Shown: positions 1 through 12,067 of the stretch, in pieces
Position numbering within the stretch: position 1 is the first letter of the stretch
Layout of the letters: the number at the start of each line of letters is the position of its first letter
Source: Phocoena phocoena
Lineage: Eukaryota > Chordata > Mammalia > Artiodactyla > Phocoenidae
DNA length: 64,000 bases
Assembly (NCBI RefSeq): GCF_963924675.1
Contig: NC_089239.1
Span: 2,903,001-2,967,000 of the forward strand
Direction: 5' to 3'
Notes under the pieces: generated by a model
Seen by the model: the letters and a program-made list of their open reading frames with translations, nothing else
Database searches by the model: none
Told to the model about the DNA's origin: nothing
Translations under genes and position numbers: made by a program

Positions 1-575
1 ATTTATTTTTCTCTTTCTGACTTACTTCACTTTGTATGACAGACTCTGGGTCCATCCACCTCACTAAAAATAACTCAGTTTCGTTTCTTTTTATGGCTGA
101 GTTATATTGCATTGTATGTATGTGCCACATCTTCTTTATCCATTCATCTGTCGATGAACATTTAGGTTGCTTCCATGTCGTGGCTATTCTAAATAGTGCT
201 GCAATGAACATTGTGGTACATGTCTCTTTTTGAATTATGGTTTTCTCAGGGTATATGTCCAATAGTGGGATTGTTGGATCACATGGTAGTTCTATTTTTA
301 GTTTTTTAAGGAACCTCTATACTGTTCTCCATAGTGGTTGTATCAATTTACCTTCCCACTAACAGTGCAGGAGGGTTCCCTTTCACCACACCCTTTCTAG
401 CATTTACTGTTTCTAGATTTTTTGATAATGGCCATTCTGACTGGTGTGAGGTGATACCTCATTGTAGTTTTGATTTGTACTTTGCTAATAATTAGTGATG
501 TTGAGCATCTTTTCATGTGCCTCTTGGCCATCTGTATGTCTTCTTTGGTGAAATGTCTATTTAAGTCTTCCACGC

Positions 576-783
576 TTTTTTTTTTTTTTTTTGCGGTACG
601 CGGGCCTGTCACTGTTGTGGCCTCTCCCCTTGCAGAGCACAGGCTCTGGACGCGCAGGCTCAGTGGCCACGGCTCACGGGCCCAGCTGCTCTGCGGCATG
701 TGGGATCTTCCCGGATCAGGGCACGAACCCGTGTCCCCTGCATTGGCAGGCAGACCCTCAACCACTGCACCACCAGGGAAGCC
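576..783 (-). mobile_element. CHR SINE in L1-A
   Basis: A tRNA-derived SINE on the minus strand: poly(A) (poly-T at 576-592), body with CGGGCC and CCACGGCTC elements, and head ending CCACCAGGGAAGCCC on the plus strand. The target-site duplication CTTCCACGC is exact at 567-575 and 784-792. Confidence 0.95.
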
Positions 784-1736
784 CTTCCACGCATTTTTTA
801 ATTGGGTTGTTTGTTTTTCGATATTGAGCTCCATGAGCTGTTTGTATATTTTGGAGATTAATCCTTTGTCCATTGTTTAATTTGCAAATATTTTCTTCCA
901 TTCTGAGGGCTGGCTTTTCGTCTTGATTAGGTTTCCTTTGCTGTGCAAAAGCTTTTAACTTTAATTAGGTCCCATTTACTTATTTTTGTTTTTATCTTCA
1001 TTACTCTTAGGAGGTGGGACAAAAAAGATCTTGCTGTGTTTTATGTCAAAGAGTGTTTTTCCTATGTTTCCCTCTAAGAGTTTTATAGTGCCTGGTCTTA
1101 CATTTAGGTCTTTAATCCATTTTATTTTTGTGTATGGTGTTAGGGAGTGTTCTGATTTCATTCTTTTACATGTAGCTGTCCAGTTTTCACAGCAGCACTT
1201 ACTGAAGAGGCTGTCTTTTCTCCATTGTATGTTCTTGCCTCCTTTGTCATAGATTAGGTGACTATATGTGCATGGGTTTATCTCTGGGCTTTATATCCTG
1301 TTCCATTGATCTATATTTCTGTTTTTGTGTCAGTACCATACTGTCTTGATTACTGTAGCTTTGTAGTATAGTTTGAAGTCAGGGAGCTTGATTCTTACAG
1401 CTCTGTTTTTCTTTCTCAAGATTGCTTCGGCTATTCAGGGTCTTTTGTGTTTCCATACAAATAGTAAAATTTTTTGCATTAATTCTGTAAAGAATGCCAT
1501 TGATAGTTTGATAGGGATTGCACTGAATCTGTAGATTGCTTTGGGTAGTACAGCCATTTTCACAATATTGATTCTTCCAATCCAAGAACATGGTATATTT
1601 CTCCATCTGTTCACATCATCTTTGATTTCTTTCATCAGTGCTTTATAGTTTTCTGAGTAGAAGTATTTTGCCCCCTTAGGTAGGTTTATTCTTAGGTATT
1701 TTATTCTTTTTGTTGCAATGGTAAATGGGATTGTTT

Positions 1737-1764
1737 CCAGAAAATGGGTTTGCCCATTTTCTGG
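1737..1764. repeat. Perfect 12-bp inverted repeat at an L1-A deletion junction
   Basis: The arms CCAGAAAATGGG (1737-1748) and CCCATTTTCTGG (1753-1764) are perfectly complementary around a TTTG loop. The right arm is ordinary L1 sequence (compare L1-B and L1-C); the left arm replaces about 400 bp of normal ORF2 sequence. Confidence 0.9.
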
Positions 1765-3645
1765 AGAGTTTTTGTAAATGGGTGTTGAATTTTGTCAAAA
1801 GCTTTTTCTGCATCGATTGAGATGACCATATACTTTTTATTCTTTAATTTGTTAATATAGCGTATCACACTGATTGATCTGCGTATACTGAAGAATCCTT
1901 GCATCCTGGGATAAATCCCACTAGATCATGGTGTATGATCCTTTTAATATGTTGTTGGATCCTGTTTGTTGGTATTTTGTTGAGGATTTTTGTGGCTATG
2001 TTCATCAGTGATATTGGTCCATAATTTTCTTTTTTTGTGATATCTTTTTCTGGTTTTGGTATCAGGGTGATGGTGGCTTCGTAGAATGAATTTGCAAGTG
2101 TTCCTCCCTCTATAATTTTTTGGAAGAGTTTGAGAAGGATGGGTGTTAGCTCTTCTCTAAATGTTTGATACAATTCACCTGTGAAGCCATCTGGCCCCGG
2201 ACTTTTGTTTGTTGGAAGATTTTTAATTACAGTTTCAATTTCATTACTTGCAGTAGGACTGTTTATATTTTCTAATTCTTCCTAGTTCTTTCTTGGAAAA
2301 TTGTACCTTTCCAAGAATTTATCCATTTCTTCATGGTTGTCCATTTTTCTGGCATATAGTTGTTTGTAGTAGTCTCTTATAATCCTTTGTATTTCTGTGG
2401 TGTCCGTTGTGATTTCTTCTTCTTCGTTTCTAATTTTATTGATTTGCATCCTCTCCCTTTTTTTCTTGGTGAGTCTGGCTAAGGGTTTATCAATTTTGTT
2501 TATCTTCTCAAAGAACTAGCTTTTAGTTTTACTGATCTTTGCTATAGTTTTCTTCATTCCTATTTATTTCTGCTCTGATATTTATGATTTCTTTCCTTCT
2601 ACTGACTTTGGGTTTTCTTTGTTCTTCTTTCTCTACTTCCTTTAGGTGTAGGGTTAGATTGTTTGAGACTTTTCTTGTTTCTTGAGGTGAGATTGAATGT
2701 TATAAACTTCCCTCTTAGAACTGCTTTTGCTGCGTCCCATAGGTTTTCAGTTGTTTCTGTTGTCATTTGTTTCTACGTATTTTTTCATTTCTTCTTTGAT
2801 TTCTTCAGTGATCTCTTGGTTATTTAGTAATGCACTGTTTAGCCTCCATGTATTTGTGTTTTTTACAGTCTTTTTCCTATAACTGATTTCCAATCTCATA
2901 GCATTGTGGTCAGAAAAGATGCTTGATATGATTTCAATTTTCTTAAATTTTCTGAGGCTTGATTTGTGACCCATGATGTGATCTATCCTGGAGAATGTTC
3001 TGTGTGCACCTGAAAAAAAAGTGTATTCTGCCACTTTTGGGTGCAATGTTCTATAAATATCAATTAAATCTATCTGGTCTATTGTGTCATTTAATGCTTG
3101 TGTTTCTTTATTTTCTGTTTGGATGATCTGTCCATTGGGTAAGTGGGTTGTTAAAGTCCCCTATTATTATTGTGTTACTGTCGATTTCTCCCTTCCTGGT
3201 TGTTAGCATTTGCCTTATGTATTGAGGTGCTCCTATGTTGGGTGCATAAACATTTATAATTGTTATATCTTCTTCTTGGATTAATTCCTTGATCATTATG
3301 TAGTGTCCTTCCTTATGTCTTGTAACAGTCTTTATTTTCAAGTCTATTTTACCTGACATGAGTATTGCTACTGCAGCTTTCTTCTGATTTCCATTTGCAT
3401 GCAATATGTTTTTCCATCCCCTCACTTTCCGCCTGTACGTGTCCCTACATCTGAAGTGCGTCTCTTGTAGACAGCATGTATATGGATCTTGTTTTTGTAT
3501 CTATTCAGCCAGTCTGTGTCTCTTTGTTGGGGCATTTAATCCAATTACATTCAAGGTTATTATCGATATGTACATTCCTAGTACCATTTTCTTAATTGTT
3601 TTGGGTTTGTTTTTGTAGGTCTTTTTCTTCTCTTGTGTTTCCCAC

Positions 3646-4520
3646 CTAGGGAAGTTTCTTTAGCATTTGTTGTAAAGCTGGTTTTGTGGTGCTGAATTCT
3701 CTTAGCTTTTGCTTGTCTGAAAAGCTTTTAATTTCTCCATCAAATCTGAATAAGATCATTGCTGGACAGAGCAGTCTTGGTTGTAGGTTTTTGTCTTTCA
3801 TCACTTCAAGTATACCTTGCCACTCCCTTCTGGCTTGCAGAGTTTGTGCTGAAAAATCAGCTGTTAACCTTTTGGGGATTCCATTGTATGTTATTTTTTG
3901 TTTTTCCCTTGCTGCTTTTAATATTTTTTCTTTGTATTTAATTTTTGTTAGTTTTAGTATCTCTTGGTGTTTCTCCTAGGGTTTATCCTGTATGAGAGAC
4001 TCTGTGTTTCCTGGACTTAGGTGACTATTTCCTTTCCCACGTTAGGGAAGTTTTCCACTATAATCTCTTCAAATATTTTCTCAGACCACTTCTTTTTCTC
4101 TTCTTCTTCTGGGACCCCTATAATTTGAATGTTGGTGCATTTAGTGCTGTCCCAGAGCTATCTGAGATTGTCTTCAATTCTTTTCATTCTTTTTTCTTTA
4201 TTCTGTTCCTCGGCAGTTATTTCCACCATTTTATCTTCCAGCTCACTTATTCATTCTTCTGCCTCAGTTATTCTGTTATTTATTCCTTCTAGTGTATTTT
4301 TCATTTCAGTTGTGTTGTTCATCTCTGTTTCTTTGTTCTTTAGTTCTTCTAGATCTTTGTTAAACATTTCTTGTATTTTCTCAATCAGTGCCTCCATTTT
4401 ATTTCCGAGATTCTGAATCATCTTTACTATCATTACTGTGAATTTTTTTTCAGGTAGATTGCCTATTTCCTCTTCATTTATTTGGTCTTATGTTTTTAAC
4501 TTGCTCCTTCATCTGTGACA
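3646..4520 (-). pseudogene. L1-A ORF1 remnant (RNA-binding coiled-coil protein, broken)
   Basis: The minus strand shows the ORF1p coiled-coil part (MEALIEKIQEMFNKDLEELK then NKETEMNNTTEMKNTLEGIN, 4251-4433), followed leftwards by pieces of the RRM and C-terminal domain in other frames. The homologous stop codon is at about 3646-3648. Frameshifts and stops break it. It is the only one of the three L1s here with a sense codon (Glu) after the KNK motif. Confidence 0.85.
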
Positions 4521-4529
4521 TATATTTAG

Positions 4530-5685
4530 CAGTCTTTTTTTTTTTTTTTGATGGTGGGATTGTGTTCCTGTCTTACTTGTTCTTTGGCCTGAGGTGTCCA
4601 ACACTGGAGTTTGTTGGCTGTTGGGTAGGGCTGGGTCTTGGTACCGAGATGAGGACCTCTGGGAGACCTCACTGCAATGAATATTCCCTGGGGTCTGAGG
4701 TGCTCTGTTAGTCCAGTGGTTCAGACTCGGAACTCCTACCACAGGAGCTTCAGTCCTACCCCTGGCTCAAGCACCAAGATTTTGAAAGCTGCGCAGAGCA
4801 GCAAAAAAATAAATAAATAAATAATAAGAAGAAAGAGTAAAAAATAAAATTAGACTAGGAAACTAACAGGTATGTTAGAAAGAGTATAAAAATAAAAATA
4901 TAGATGAAACAACCATAAGGTAAAACAGAATCACAATAGTAAACAAGAACAGAAGGGAAAAAAAAAAAACAAGAGCAGAAGGAAGGGAAAAAAAAGGTAG
5001 AAAAGGCCTTGGCTGTGGAGGGTGGGGCCTAAGCAAGGGTGAGGTTTGGGCAGTGGGTGGGGCCTATGCTTAGGACTCACACAGCTGGAAAAGGCCCTGG
5101 GGGTGTGTGTGTGTGGGGGTGGGGCTTAGGCTCAATGGAACAGAAGGGGCCCAGGCCTGCCTCTGGTCTCAGAGGACAGGGGACCCGGCCTGGGAGCCCA
5201 GCTGGCTTCCTGGGCCCAAGTGGGCAGGGCAAACGCCCTCTGCTCCTCTCCTGCTCCTGCCGTCCTGGAGGGCCCCTCCTGCTGCCTCTCCTCCTCTCTC
5301 CCGGCCTCCCTCCTATGCCTCCAGGACCCACGCATCCTGGAGGGGGCTTTGGAGGGCGGGAGACCCAGCCTGGGAGCCCAGCAGGCTTCCCAGGCTCAAG
5401 TGAGTAGGGCAAATGCTGGGCACTCTGCCCGCTCCAATCCGAGCCCCTGAGGGTCCCTCCAGGCATAGGAACCCCTCCCCTCTCAGCCACTCCTCAGGGG
5501 TGCTGGTCCTGTCTGGCCTCCACTTCTCCTCCCTGCTCAGTCCCCCCACGTCCTACCGGTTCACTTGCGGGTTCCTCCCATCTCCTTGGGCTTCGAGGTC
5601 CCCCACCAGTGTCTGACAAGTGCCCTAGTTGTGGGGAGACACCAACTCTGTGTCTTCCCATACCGCCATCTTGACTCGAACCCCC
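4530..5685 (-). promoter_or_regulatory. L1-A 5' UTR / internal promoter
   Basis: About 1.1 kb between the L1 5' end and ORF1. The part nearest the 5' end (5000-5685) is GC-rich with CpGs and G-runs, and the part nearest ORF1 (4800-4995) is T-rich on the L1 strand. It contains a direct repeat of about 54 bp, 5183-5236 and 5363-5416, 180 bp apart (shared core CTGGGAGCCCAGC). Open frames in this GC-rich stretch on both strands are chance. Confidence 0.7.
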
Positions 5686-6305
5686 CAAAAAACTACTTTA
5701 AAAGTTATCTCTTAAAATGAAATGCTAAATAGAGGAAATGACAGTATTTCTCTATTATAATTAGTTTAAAGAAAATAAGGCTTCACAGAGCACATACACA
5801 TACAGGCAGCCTGGTTCATATGGGTAATTTCAGGTATACTGTTTTTAAGAAAACAGCAAATAAACTTAGGAAATTTAAAATTCATTCTAAGTTGCTCTGA
5901 GCTGTGTACAGTCAGGAATTTCTTACAAGCTAAAAATATGCATATTAGAGACATAAAGTGATGGAAGATCACCCTAACAGCTCTAGATAATCCTACTAAA
6001 ATGACAGTAAAGAAATAAAAAGGGTATAAATCCACAAGGATGAGGGGATACCACAGCAATTGGAAGAGGTCAACAAAACGATGGAAAATGGTAAGCTGAT
6101 AAGTTTTGACTGACTTAGAAAACCAGAAAGGGCTAAAAACCTGTCAACTGAGGAAGAAAGGTTCAGAAATCAGATGTATCAGGTATTTCCGAAACTGGAA
6201 GTCAAGGGTGGGGCTGAAAACATTTAAAAATGTAGACAGAGTCCTCAGCAGCCAAGATCCTTCCCCCAACCCTGAGCAGAGAGGTGACAACATCTCCCAA
6301 CCTGG

Positions 6306-6333
6306 GTGTGTGTGTGTGTGTGTGTGTGTGTGT
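6306..6333. repeat. (TG)n microsatellite
   Basis: About 14 uninterrupted TG units in FNTA intron 3. Confidence 0.95.
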
Positions 6334-6439
6334 CTGTCTTTTTCTTCCTCACAGAGAGCTCCTAAAACCCTTGTAAATTCCTGAGTGATAAGAGCACTTG
6401 GGCATCCCTTCTACTGAGGTGATTCTGGTTGGGCTCCTG

Positions 6440-7070
6440 GATGGCTCCTGGTCACCAGAAAGACCAAGCCTTGATTAGAAACTTGGAATGTTCAGCCCCA
6501 CCTCCCATCTTCCAGACAGGAGAGAAGGGCTGGAAATGGAGTTAATAATCGATCGTGTCCACGTGAGGAAGCCACCATTAAATCCCAACAGTAGGGGATT
6601 TAGAGAGCTTCCAGGGGGGTGAATACATCCATGTACCAGGAGGGTGATGCACCTCAACCCCACAGGAACAGAAGCTCCTGTGCTCGGGACACTCCCAGAT
6701 GTCACCCTATGCACCTTTTCATCTGGCTGTGCATCTCTGTGTTTTATCATATCATTTAATAAACTGGTAAACATAAGTAAGTGTTTCACTGAGTTCTGTG
6801 AGCTGCTCTAGCAAATCAGTTGAACCCAAGGAGGGAATTGTGGAACCTCTGATTTATGGCCTACCAGTCAGAAGCACAGGATGTGCGACTGGCATTGGGG
6901 TGGGTCAGGCTTGTGGGACCGAGCCCTTAACCTGTAGGATCTGATGTTACCTCCAGGTAGACAGTGTTAGAATTGAGTTAAACTGTAGGACACCCAGGTG
7001 GTGTCACAGGGCACTGCCTGGTAGGGGAAAAATCCCACACACATTCGGTGACTAGAAGCGCCAGAAGTGA
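6440..7070 (+). mobile_element. Probable old LTR-type repeat
   Basis: The stretch has an AATAAA (about 6759) followed by a segment with an LTR U5 flavour (TGAGTTCTGTGAGC... GAACCCAAGGAGG...). It resembles a common mammalian interspersed repeat that I cannot name with certainty. It is noncoding and has no gene pattern. Confidence 0.4.
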
Positions 7071-7519
7071 AGTGTTTTGTGGAAGTAAAGAAAACACATA
7101 GGAGAAGGAGGACTAGGGTTTTCTTAAAAAGCCTGGGCAGCAGACAAGTGGCTTTATTTTCTGGAAAAATCCAAAGCAGAAAGAAATACCAGACACAGCA
7201 GAAGGCAGGGTGAGGTAAAGGCTGGAAACAAGGAAATTTAACGCTGATATACTGAACAGCTGAGATGCCCCCCAACCCTGTCTTCCCCTGCCAGAACTGA
7301 CCCCCAGAACTGTGGCAGCCAAATGTACATTCTTCAGACAGCTCTTCTTCAGAGAAACAAAGTAGTCAAGAGAAAAGACCCAGAAATACTGACATATGAG
7401 GACGTCAAACAAAGCAGCCATGCCTCCACACTAACTTCACGGTAAACCCCTCTCGGTGACAAGTGCTGCAACACGCAGGGATGCCAAATCATTTTCCTGC
7501 TTCCACTGTAAGTATGAAA

Positions 7520-8640
7520 GGAGAGCCAAGAATTTACCATCCATTTGAGAAAAATGTTTACATTAAAGAGACCAAAACAAATAAACAGAAAAATGAAAAC
7601 ATATCCCATCCATGAAATAAACAGGATGCTATTAAAAAAGAATACTCAGAGAAGATAAAAAGAGTTCTTGTAAATTAAAAATGAGTGCAGATAGAAGAGT
7701 TAGAAGATAAAGCTGAAAAAAATCTCAAAAGTAAATAAAAACAGATAAAAGTAAGAAAAGACAACCTCAGAAGTACAACACACAACTAAAAGGCATTCCA
7801 GAGAGAGCCAACAGAGGAAAGAGAGAAGACATTATCAAAAGAACATTAAAAAAAAAAAAAATTCCCAAAGCTAAAGAAAAGGTTAAAATGAAGGAATGGG
7901 AATCTTCTCAATAGAGGCTGAAAGAAACAGAAAGACAGTTTTAAAAATCTAACGGAGAATGATTTCCAATCTAGAATTCTATCACTAAAGCTCGAAGAGA
8001 CTGAAGACACTTTTAAATTTACGAAACCTCAGTAACAATTTCCATCACAGCCTTCTAAGAGTTTTCTTCTATTCAAGGATCTGGTCTATAAAATGAGAGT
8101 AAAGCAGGAAAGAGAAAGATGTGAGATCTAGGAAACAGGGACCCGACACGGGAAAGAGCTATGGACCAGACACACGGTGCCCAAGTCCTTGGAGAAGAAA
8201 GGAAGGAACTGAAGGGTTACCTGCTGTGCTCAACAGTAACGAGACATTCTACATGAGCAGAGAGTCGGGGAGACAGATAACTTGCTGGTAAAAAGAGAAC
8301 AAAACTAAATAAAAAAGCCAATCTGTTAAAGGAAATATAAATATATGATGAAATGTGGGTCTGCATGAACCATGAACTGATTACTGTGATGGAGACAGTA
8401 TAGGAGACTGAACTCTGTATCTTCCATAGCAGGAGTAATGTCTAAAGTGAAAAAATTAAAAATAATCAAGCATATGATTTACAATATAGAGGTGATTTTA
8501 AGAAAAAACACCTAGGAATTATTGCCTCCAGGGAGTGGGACTCTGTAATGAGAAGGAATAGAGCAGAGATTGCTATTTTTCATTCAGTCTCTGACTTTTA
8601 AACTCATATGTGAATTGTTATTTTGATAAAAATTATCATT
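7520..8640 (+). mobile_element. Old L1/HAL1-like fragment
   Basis: Purine-rich, A-rich plus-strand sequence with ORF1-like phrases (AATCTAGAATTCTAT followed by a lysine-rich region) typical of HAL1 or mammalian-wide L1 ORF1 and 3' sequence. Heavily decayed, no open frame. The rest of intron 3 between 5700 and 8700 shows nothing else I can name. Confidence 0.5.
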
Positions 8641-8709
8641 AAGAAAAAAGTCATCCAAACTAAAACCTGTGACATTCAGACAGGGAATATTAACGAGGTG
8701 TCTTACTTA

Positions 8710-8868
<159 letters not shown>

Positions 8869-9109
8869 TTAAAACAACCACTATAGTACAAAATGTTGTT
8901 TTACTCTATGAGGAAGATACTTTATTGTATGTATACGATTTATAACAATACGCAAAAGAAAGAAAATCCAATGACTATGACTGCCACCCTGATAACTTGT
9001 GTCACAGCCAGGATGCACGTACGGCGATTGATGCCTGACTCCAGATCCCCCAGAGACCTTATGCATTAAAGAAAAATTAAGAGTGCATATATCCAAATAT
9101 ATTCACTTA

Positions 9110-9477
9110 GCTGTTTTTCTCACATTTTATTTTGATCAGTTTTTTTAAACTGAAAAAATAATATACACAATGATAGAAAACTCAAACAGTACAAAAAGGT
9201 TCATGCTAAGTTTCCATTCCACTAAATTCCCAGTTCTTCTCCCCAGAAGCAACTGTGGAGTGATTCTAATGTATCCTTCCAAATATATCCTATGCACACA
9301 AAAGTATATGTTCTAATTCAATCTTCTCATTTTTTTTTTTTAATATAAATGAGATCACATCCCACTCTAATGTCCTGGGCCTTACTTTTTTCACTCATAC
9401 ATTATTCAAGGTCGTATAAACTAGTAAATATCTCTATGGAAAACCACTTGGTAATATCTATTAAAAATTAAAAACTG
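9110..9477. mobile_element. Old L1-type 3' fragment
   Basis: Sequence such as AAACTCAAACAGTACAAAAAG and the stretch around 9340-9400 resembles decayed mammalian L1 3' sequence, split by the SINE at 9478-9871. The family is uncertain. Confidence 0.35.
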
Positions 9478-9871
9478 GGGACTTCTCTGGTGGTGCAGTG
9501 GTTAAGAATCTGCCTACCAATGCAGGGGACACGGGTTCAAGCCATGGTCTGGGAAAATCCCACATGCCTCAGAGCAACTAAGCACGTGTGCCACAACTAC
9601 TGAGCCTGAGCTCAAGAGTCCGCACGTCACAACTACTGAAGCCTGCATGCCTAGAGCCTGCAAGGCACAACTACTGAGCCCGTGAGCCACAACTTACTGA
9701 AGCCCACAGGCCTAGAGCCCATGCTCCACAAGAGAAGCCACCGCAATGAGAAGCCCATGCACCCCAACGAAGAGTAGCCCCCGCTCGCCACAACTAGAGA
9801 AAGCCCGTGCACAGCACAAAGACCCAACACAGCCAAAAATAAAGTGTTTCTCTAAAAAATAAATAAATAAA
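9478..9871 (+). mobile_element. CHR-type SINE (long, older subtype)
   Basis: Plus-strand tRNA-like head (GGACTTCTCTGGTGGTGCAG, box B GGTTCAAGCC), a long ACAACTACTGAGCC-rich body and a (AAAT)n tail. The target-site duplication TAAAAACTG is at 9469-9477 and 9872-9880. Confidence 0.93.
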
Positions 9872-9880
9872 TAAAAACTG

Positions 9881-10620
9881 ACTACTCATTGACCTAACAA
9901 TTCCAGTTCCAGTAAGTTTTCTTACAAATATACTCCTGTATGTGCCCAAAGCATCCAAGGAAATTTACATAAGAAATAAAGAAATGAAGACTGGAAACAA
10001 CTGAAATTTCCATGAGTAAAGAATGGGTTAAGTCCATCATGGTACACCCATACAACAAAATCCTACGCAGCTATTAGTAACGAGGCTGTTCTGTTATGTA
10101 CTGAAATGGAACAATTGCTAAGACAGGTTGTTGAGTGAAAAACATAAGGTGCAGAGCAGCAGCTATTCGTTTAGTTAAAAATATATGCTTATTTATGAAC
10201 ATACGAGTTTGAGGAACAAGATGAGAAGATGACATAATTTTCAACCACATTCCCCGTTACAAAGTTTACTACATTTTTCAAACACTTGCACAGCATTTCG
10301 TTGTATGGGCACTCTATACCTAACTCGTCCCCTATAAATGAATGTTTAAATTGTTTTCATTCTTTCACTGTCCTATCATGGTATGTTTCTGCACACACGT
10401 GCAAATTCAGTACATCTGTAGGATGAATTCCTACAAGTGGAATTACTGGATCAAGGTTATGTGCACTGTTGATGCTGACAGACAGTGCCAAATCAACCTC
10501 TCAAAAAAGGTCTGTTCAATATATAGTCCCTCCAAGCATGTATGAATACACCAATTCTTTTTCCACATCCTCACTGACAGAGTATCAAAACTTCTGATCT
10601 TTGCCAATCTCTTAACTGAA
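9881..10620. mobile_element. Old L1 3' fragments
   Basis: 9881-10240 reads as a plus-strand L1 3' region (the GGAAACAACTGAAATTTCC and AATGGGTTAAGTCCATCATGG phrases). 10320-10620 reads as antisense L1 (GGAATTACTGGATCAAGG). Both are decayed and carry no coding frame. Confidence 0.55.
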
Positions 10621-10624
10621 GGAA

Positions 10625-10785
10625 CTTAGACCTTTACAAATATTAACCTATTTTACTCTCATTTCCACAAGAGACACAGGCTTAAGAGAGATTAACAAGT
10701 TCACATGGCCCAGTGTACTTTGGAGACAGAAGTTAAACCCCAATCTAGTCTGACACCAAAGCACACACTGCTAATCACAATGCTC
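10625..10785. mobile_element. MIR-type SINE relic
   Basis: Contains the MIR-like order: TTTTACTCTCATTTCCACAA, then AGAGAGATTAACAAGTTCAC, then AGAAGTTAAACCC. Divergent, as usual for this mammalian-wide family. Confidence 0.6.
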
Positions 10786-10947
10786 ATTTCACTGCAGCTG
10801 AAATGCCTTCACATCACAGCACAGATTAACATAGAGAACAGACTAAGCCCTAAACAGACTACTAAAAAAACCCAGGTGTTAAATACTCCTCAATACTTGT
10901 TTTTCCGCAATTAAAAATTTATGTGGACATGCTATGCTATTTTTCTT

Positions 10948-11357
10948 TTTTTAAAAATTTTTATTATTTATTTGGCTGCATCAGGTCTTAGTTGCAGCAT
11001 GTGGGATTTCATTGCGGCATGCGGGATCTTTTGTTGCAGTGCACGGGCTCTTCGTTGTGGTGCGTGGGCCTCTCTCTAATTGTGGTGTGTGGTCTCCAGA
11101 GCGCATGGGCTCAGTAGTTGCAGCACGCAGGCTCTCTAGTTGTGGCGCGTAGGCTCCAGAACACGGGGGCTCAGTAGTTGTGGCGTGTGGGCTCCAGAGT
11201 GCAAGGGCTTGGTAGTTGTGGAGCATGGGCTCAGTAGCTGTGGCGCATGGGCTTAGTTGCCCCACGGCACGTGGGTATGTTCCCTGACCAGGGATCGAAC
11301 CTGCATCCCCTGCATCAGAAGGTAGATTCTTAACCACTGGACCACCAGGAAAGTCCC
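10948..11357 (-). mobile_element. CHR-type SINE (long subtype)
   Basis: Antisense copy with a T-rich tail at left and ACCACCAGGAAAGTCCC at right. The target-site duplication GCTATTTTTCTT is at 10936-10947 and 11358-11369. Confidence 0.93.
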
Positions 11358-11689
11358 GCTATTTTTCTTATAGCATATAATTTTCCAGTTACTGACAGGG
11401 TTCACAAACTTTTAGGAGGTCAATATGCATGAATACAATGTCAATATATCCTGATTTGCCTAACCATTCTGCTACTACTGGTTGTTTTCAATTTTGTTTA
11501 TAAAAATCACTACTTTAAGCATCCAATGACCTTTCATTAAAAAATTTTAAAAATTAAATATACAATACACACATATGCACTTATGTGTGTGCATGCAAGC
11601 ACACACGGGTATGTATATAGTTTCATTAGACTACAACCCCAAAAAAGAAATTATCAGAGGAGAGCATGAATAATTATAGCTCTTTCTGA

Positions 11690-12067
11690 ACATACAAAGG
11701 TCATCTACTCCTAAATACTACCTTTAAAATACTGAATTTAATTTATACCAGAGTAAAATTTAGAAACAATATACATGGTAAATAACTATGGAATATTATG
11801 TGGTCATTAGAACCAAGCTCCCAAATACTTTAAAATGTGTAACAAAATGCTTATAACATGTTAACTCTATATACAATGTATAAACACATTATTTTATATT
11901 CACACATGTACACATACATAGTATAAACCTAACTCTGTGGAAACATATTTTCCGAGGAGTGGAAGGCTATACACCAAATGTTAACAGTGGTTAGTTCTGG
12001 ATGATTATACTCTTCTTTTGATGTTAACATCTTCAAATTTTTCTTCAGTGAGCATGTGTTACTTTAA
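11690..12067 (+). mobile_element. Old L1 3'-end fragment
   Basis: Phrases such as GTGGAAGGCTATACACCAAA followed by TGTTAACAGTGGTTAGTTCT are typical of an ancient L1 3' tail. The stretch 11370-11690 shows nothing else I can name. Confidence 0.45.

Larger units (their letters stand above)
450..3587 (-). pseudogene. L1-A ORF2 remnant (endonuclease-reverse transcriptase, broken)
   Basis: Minus-strand translation in several frames shows L1 ORF2 in order: endonuclease pieces ([16 protein letters not shown], 3108-3425; the SDHNAMRLE loop, 2747-3046), a long lysine-rich linker, RT pieces (TLIPKP...[16 protein letters not shown], 1865-2173; [12 protein letters not shown], 1701-1904) and the C-terminal region. 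The segment between the TLQK motif and the IATKRIKYL motif, which holds the FADD catalytic box in the other two L1s here, is missing. It cannot encode an active reverse transcriptase. Confidence 0.88.
1..5685 (-). mobile_element. L1-A: L1 LINE, 3' end cut by the window edge
   Basis: A minus-strand L1 of the cetartiodactyl type. The 5' end (about 5685) has the typical AAGATGGCGG start. A GC-rich then A/T-rich 5' UTR spans about 4530-5685, the ORF1 remnant 3646-4520, the ORF2 remnant about 450-3587 and the 3' UTR 1-450. It is defective: several frameshifts and stops, a roughly 400-bp deletion across the reverse transcriptase core near 1737-1764, and a CHR SINE inserted at 576-783. It lies in FNTA intron 3, in the same orientation as the gene. 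Confidence 0.9.

Noticed and set aside
5039..5688. Six overlapping frames in GC-rich sequence
   Set aside because: GC-rich L1 5' UTR has few stops by composition. There is no family resemblance and no splice context.
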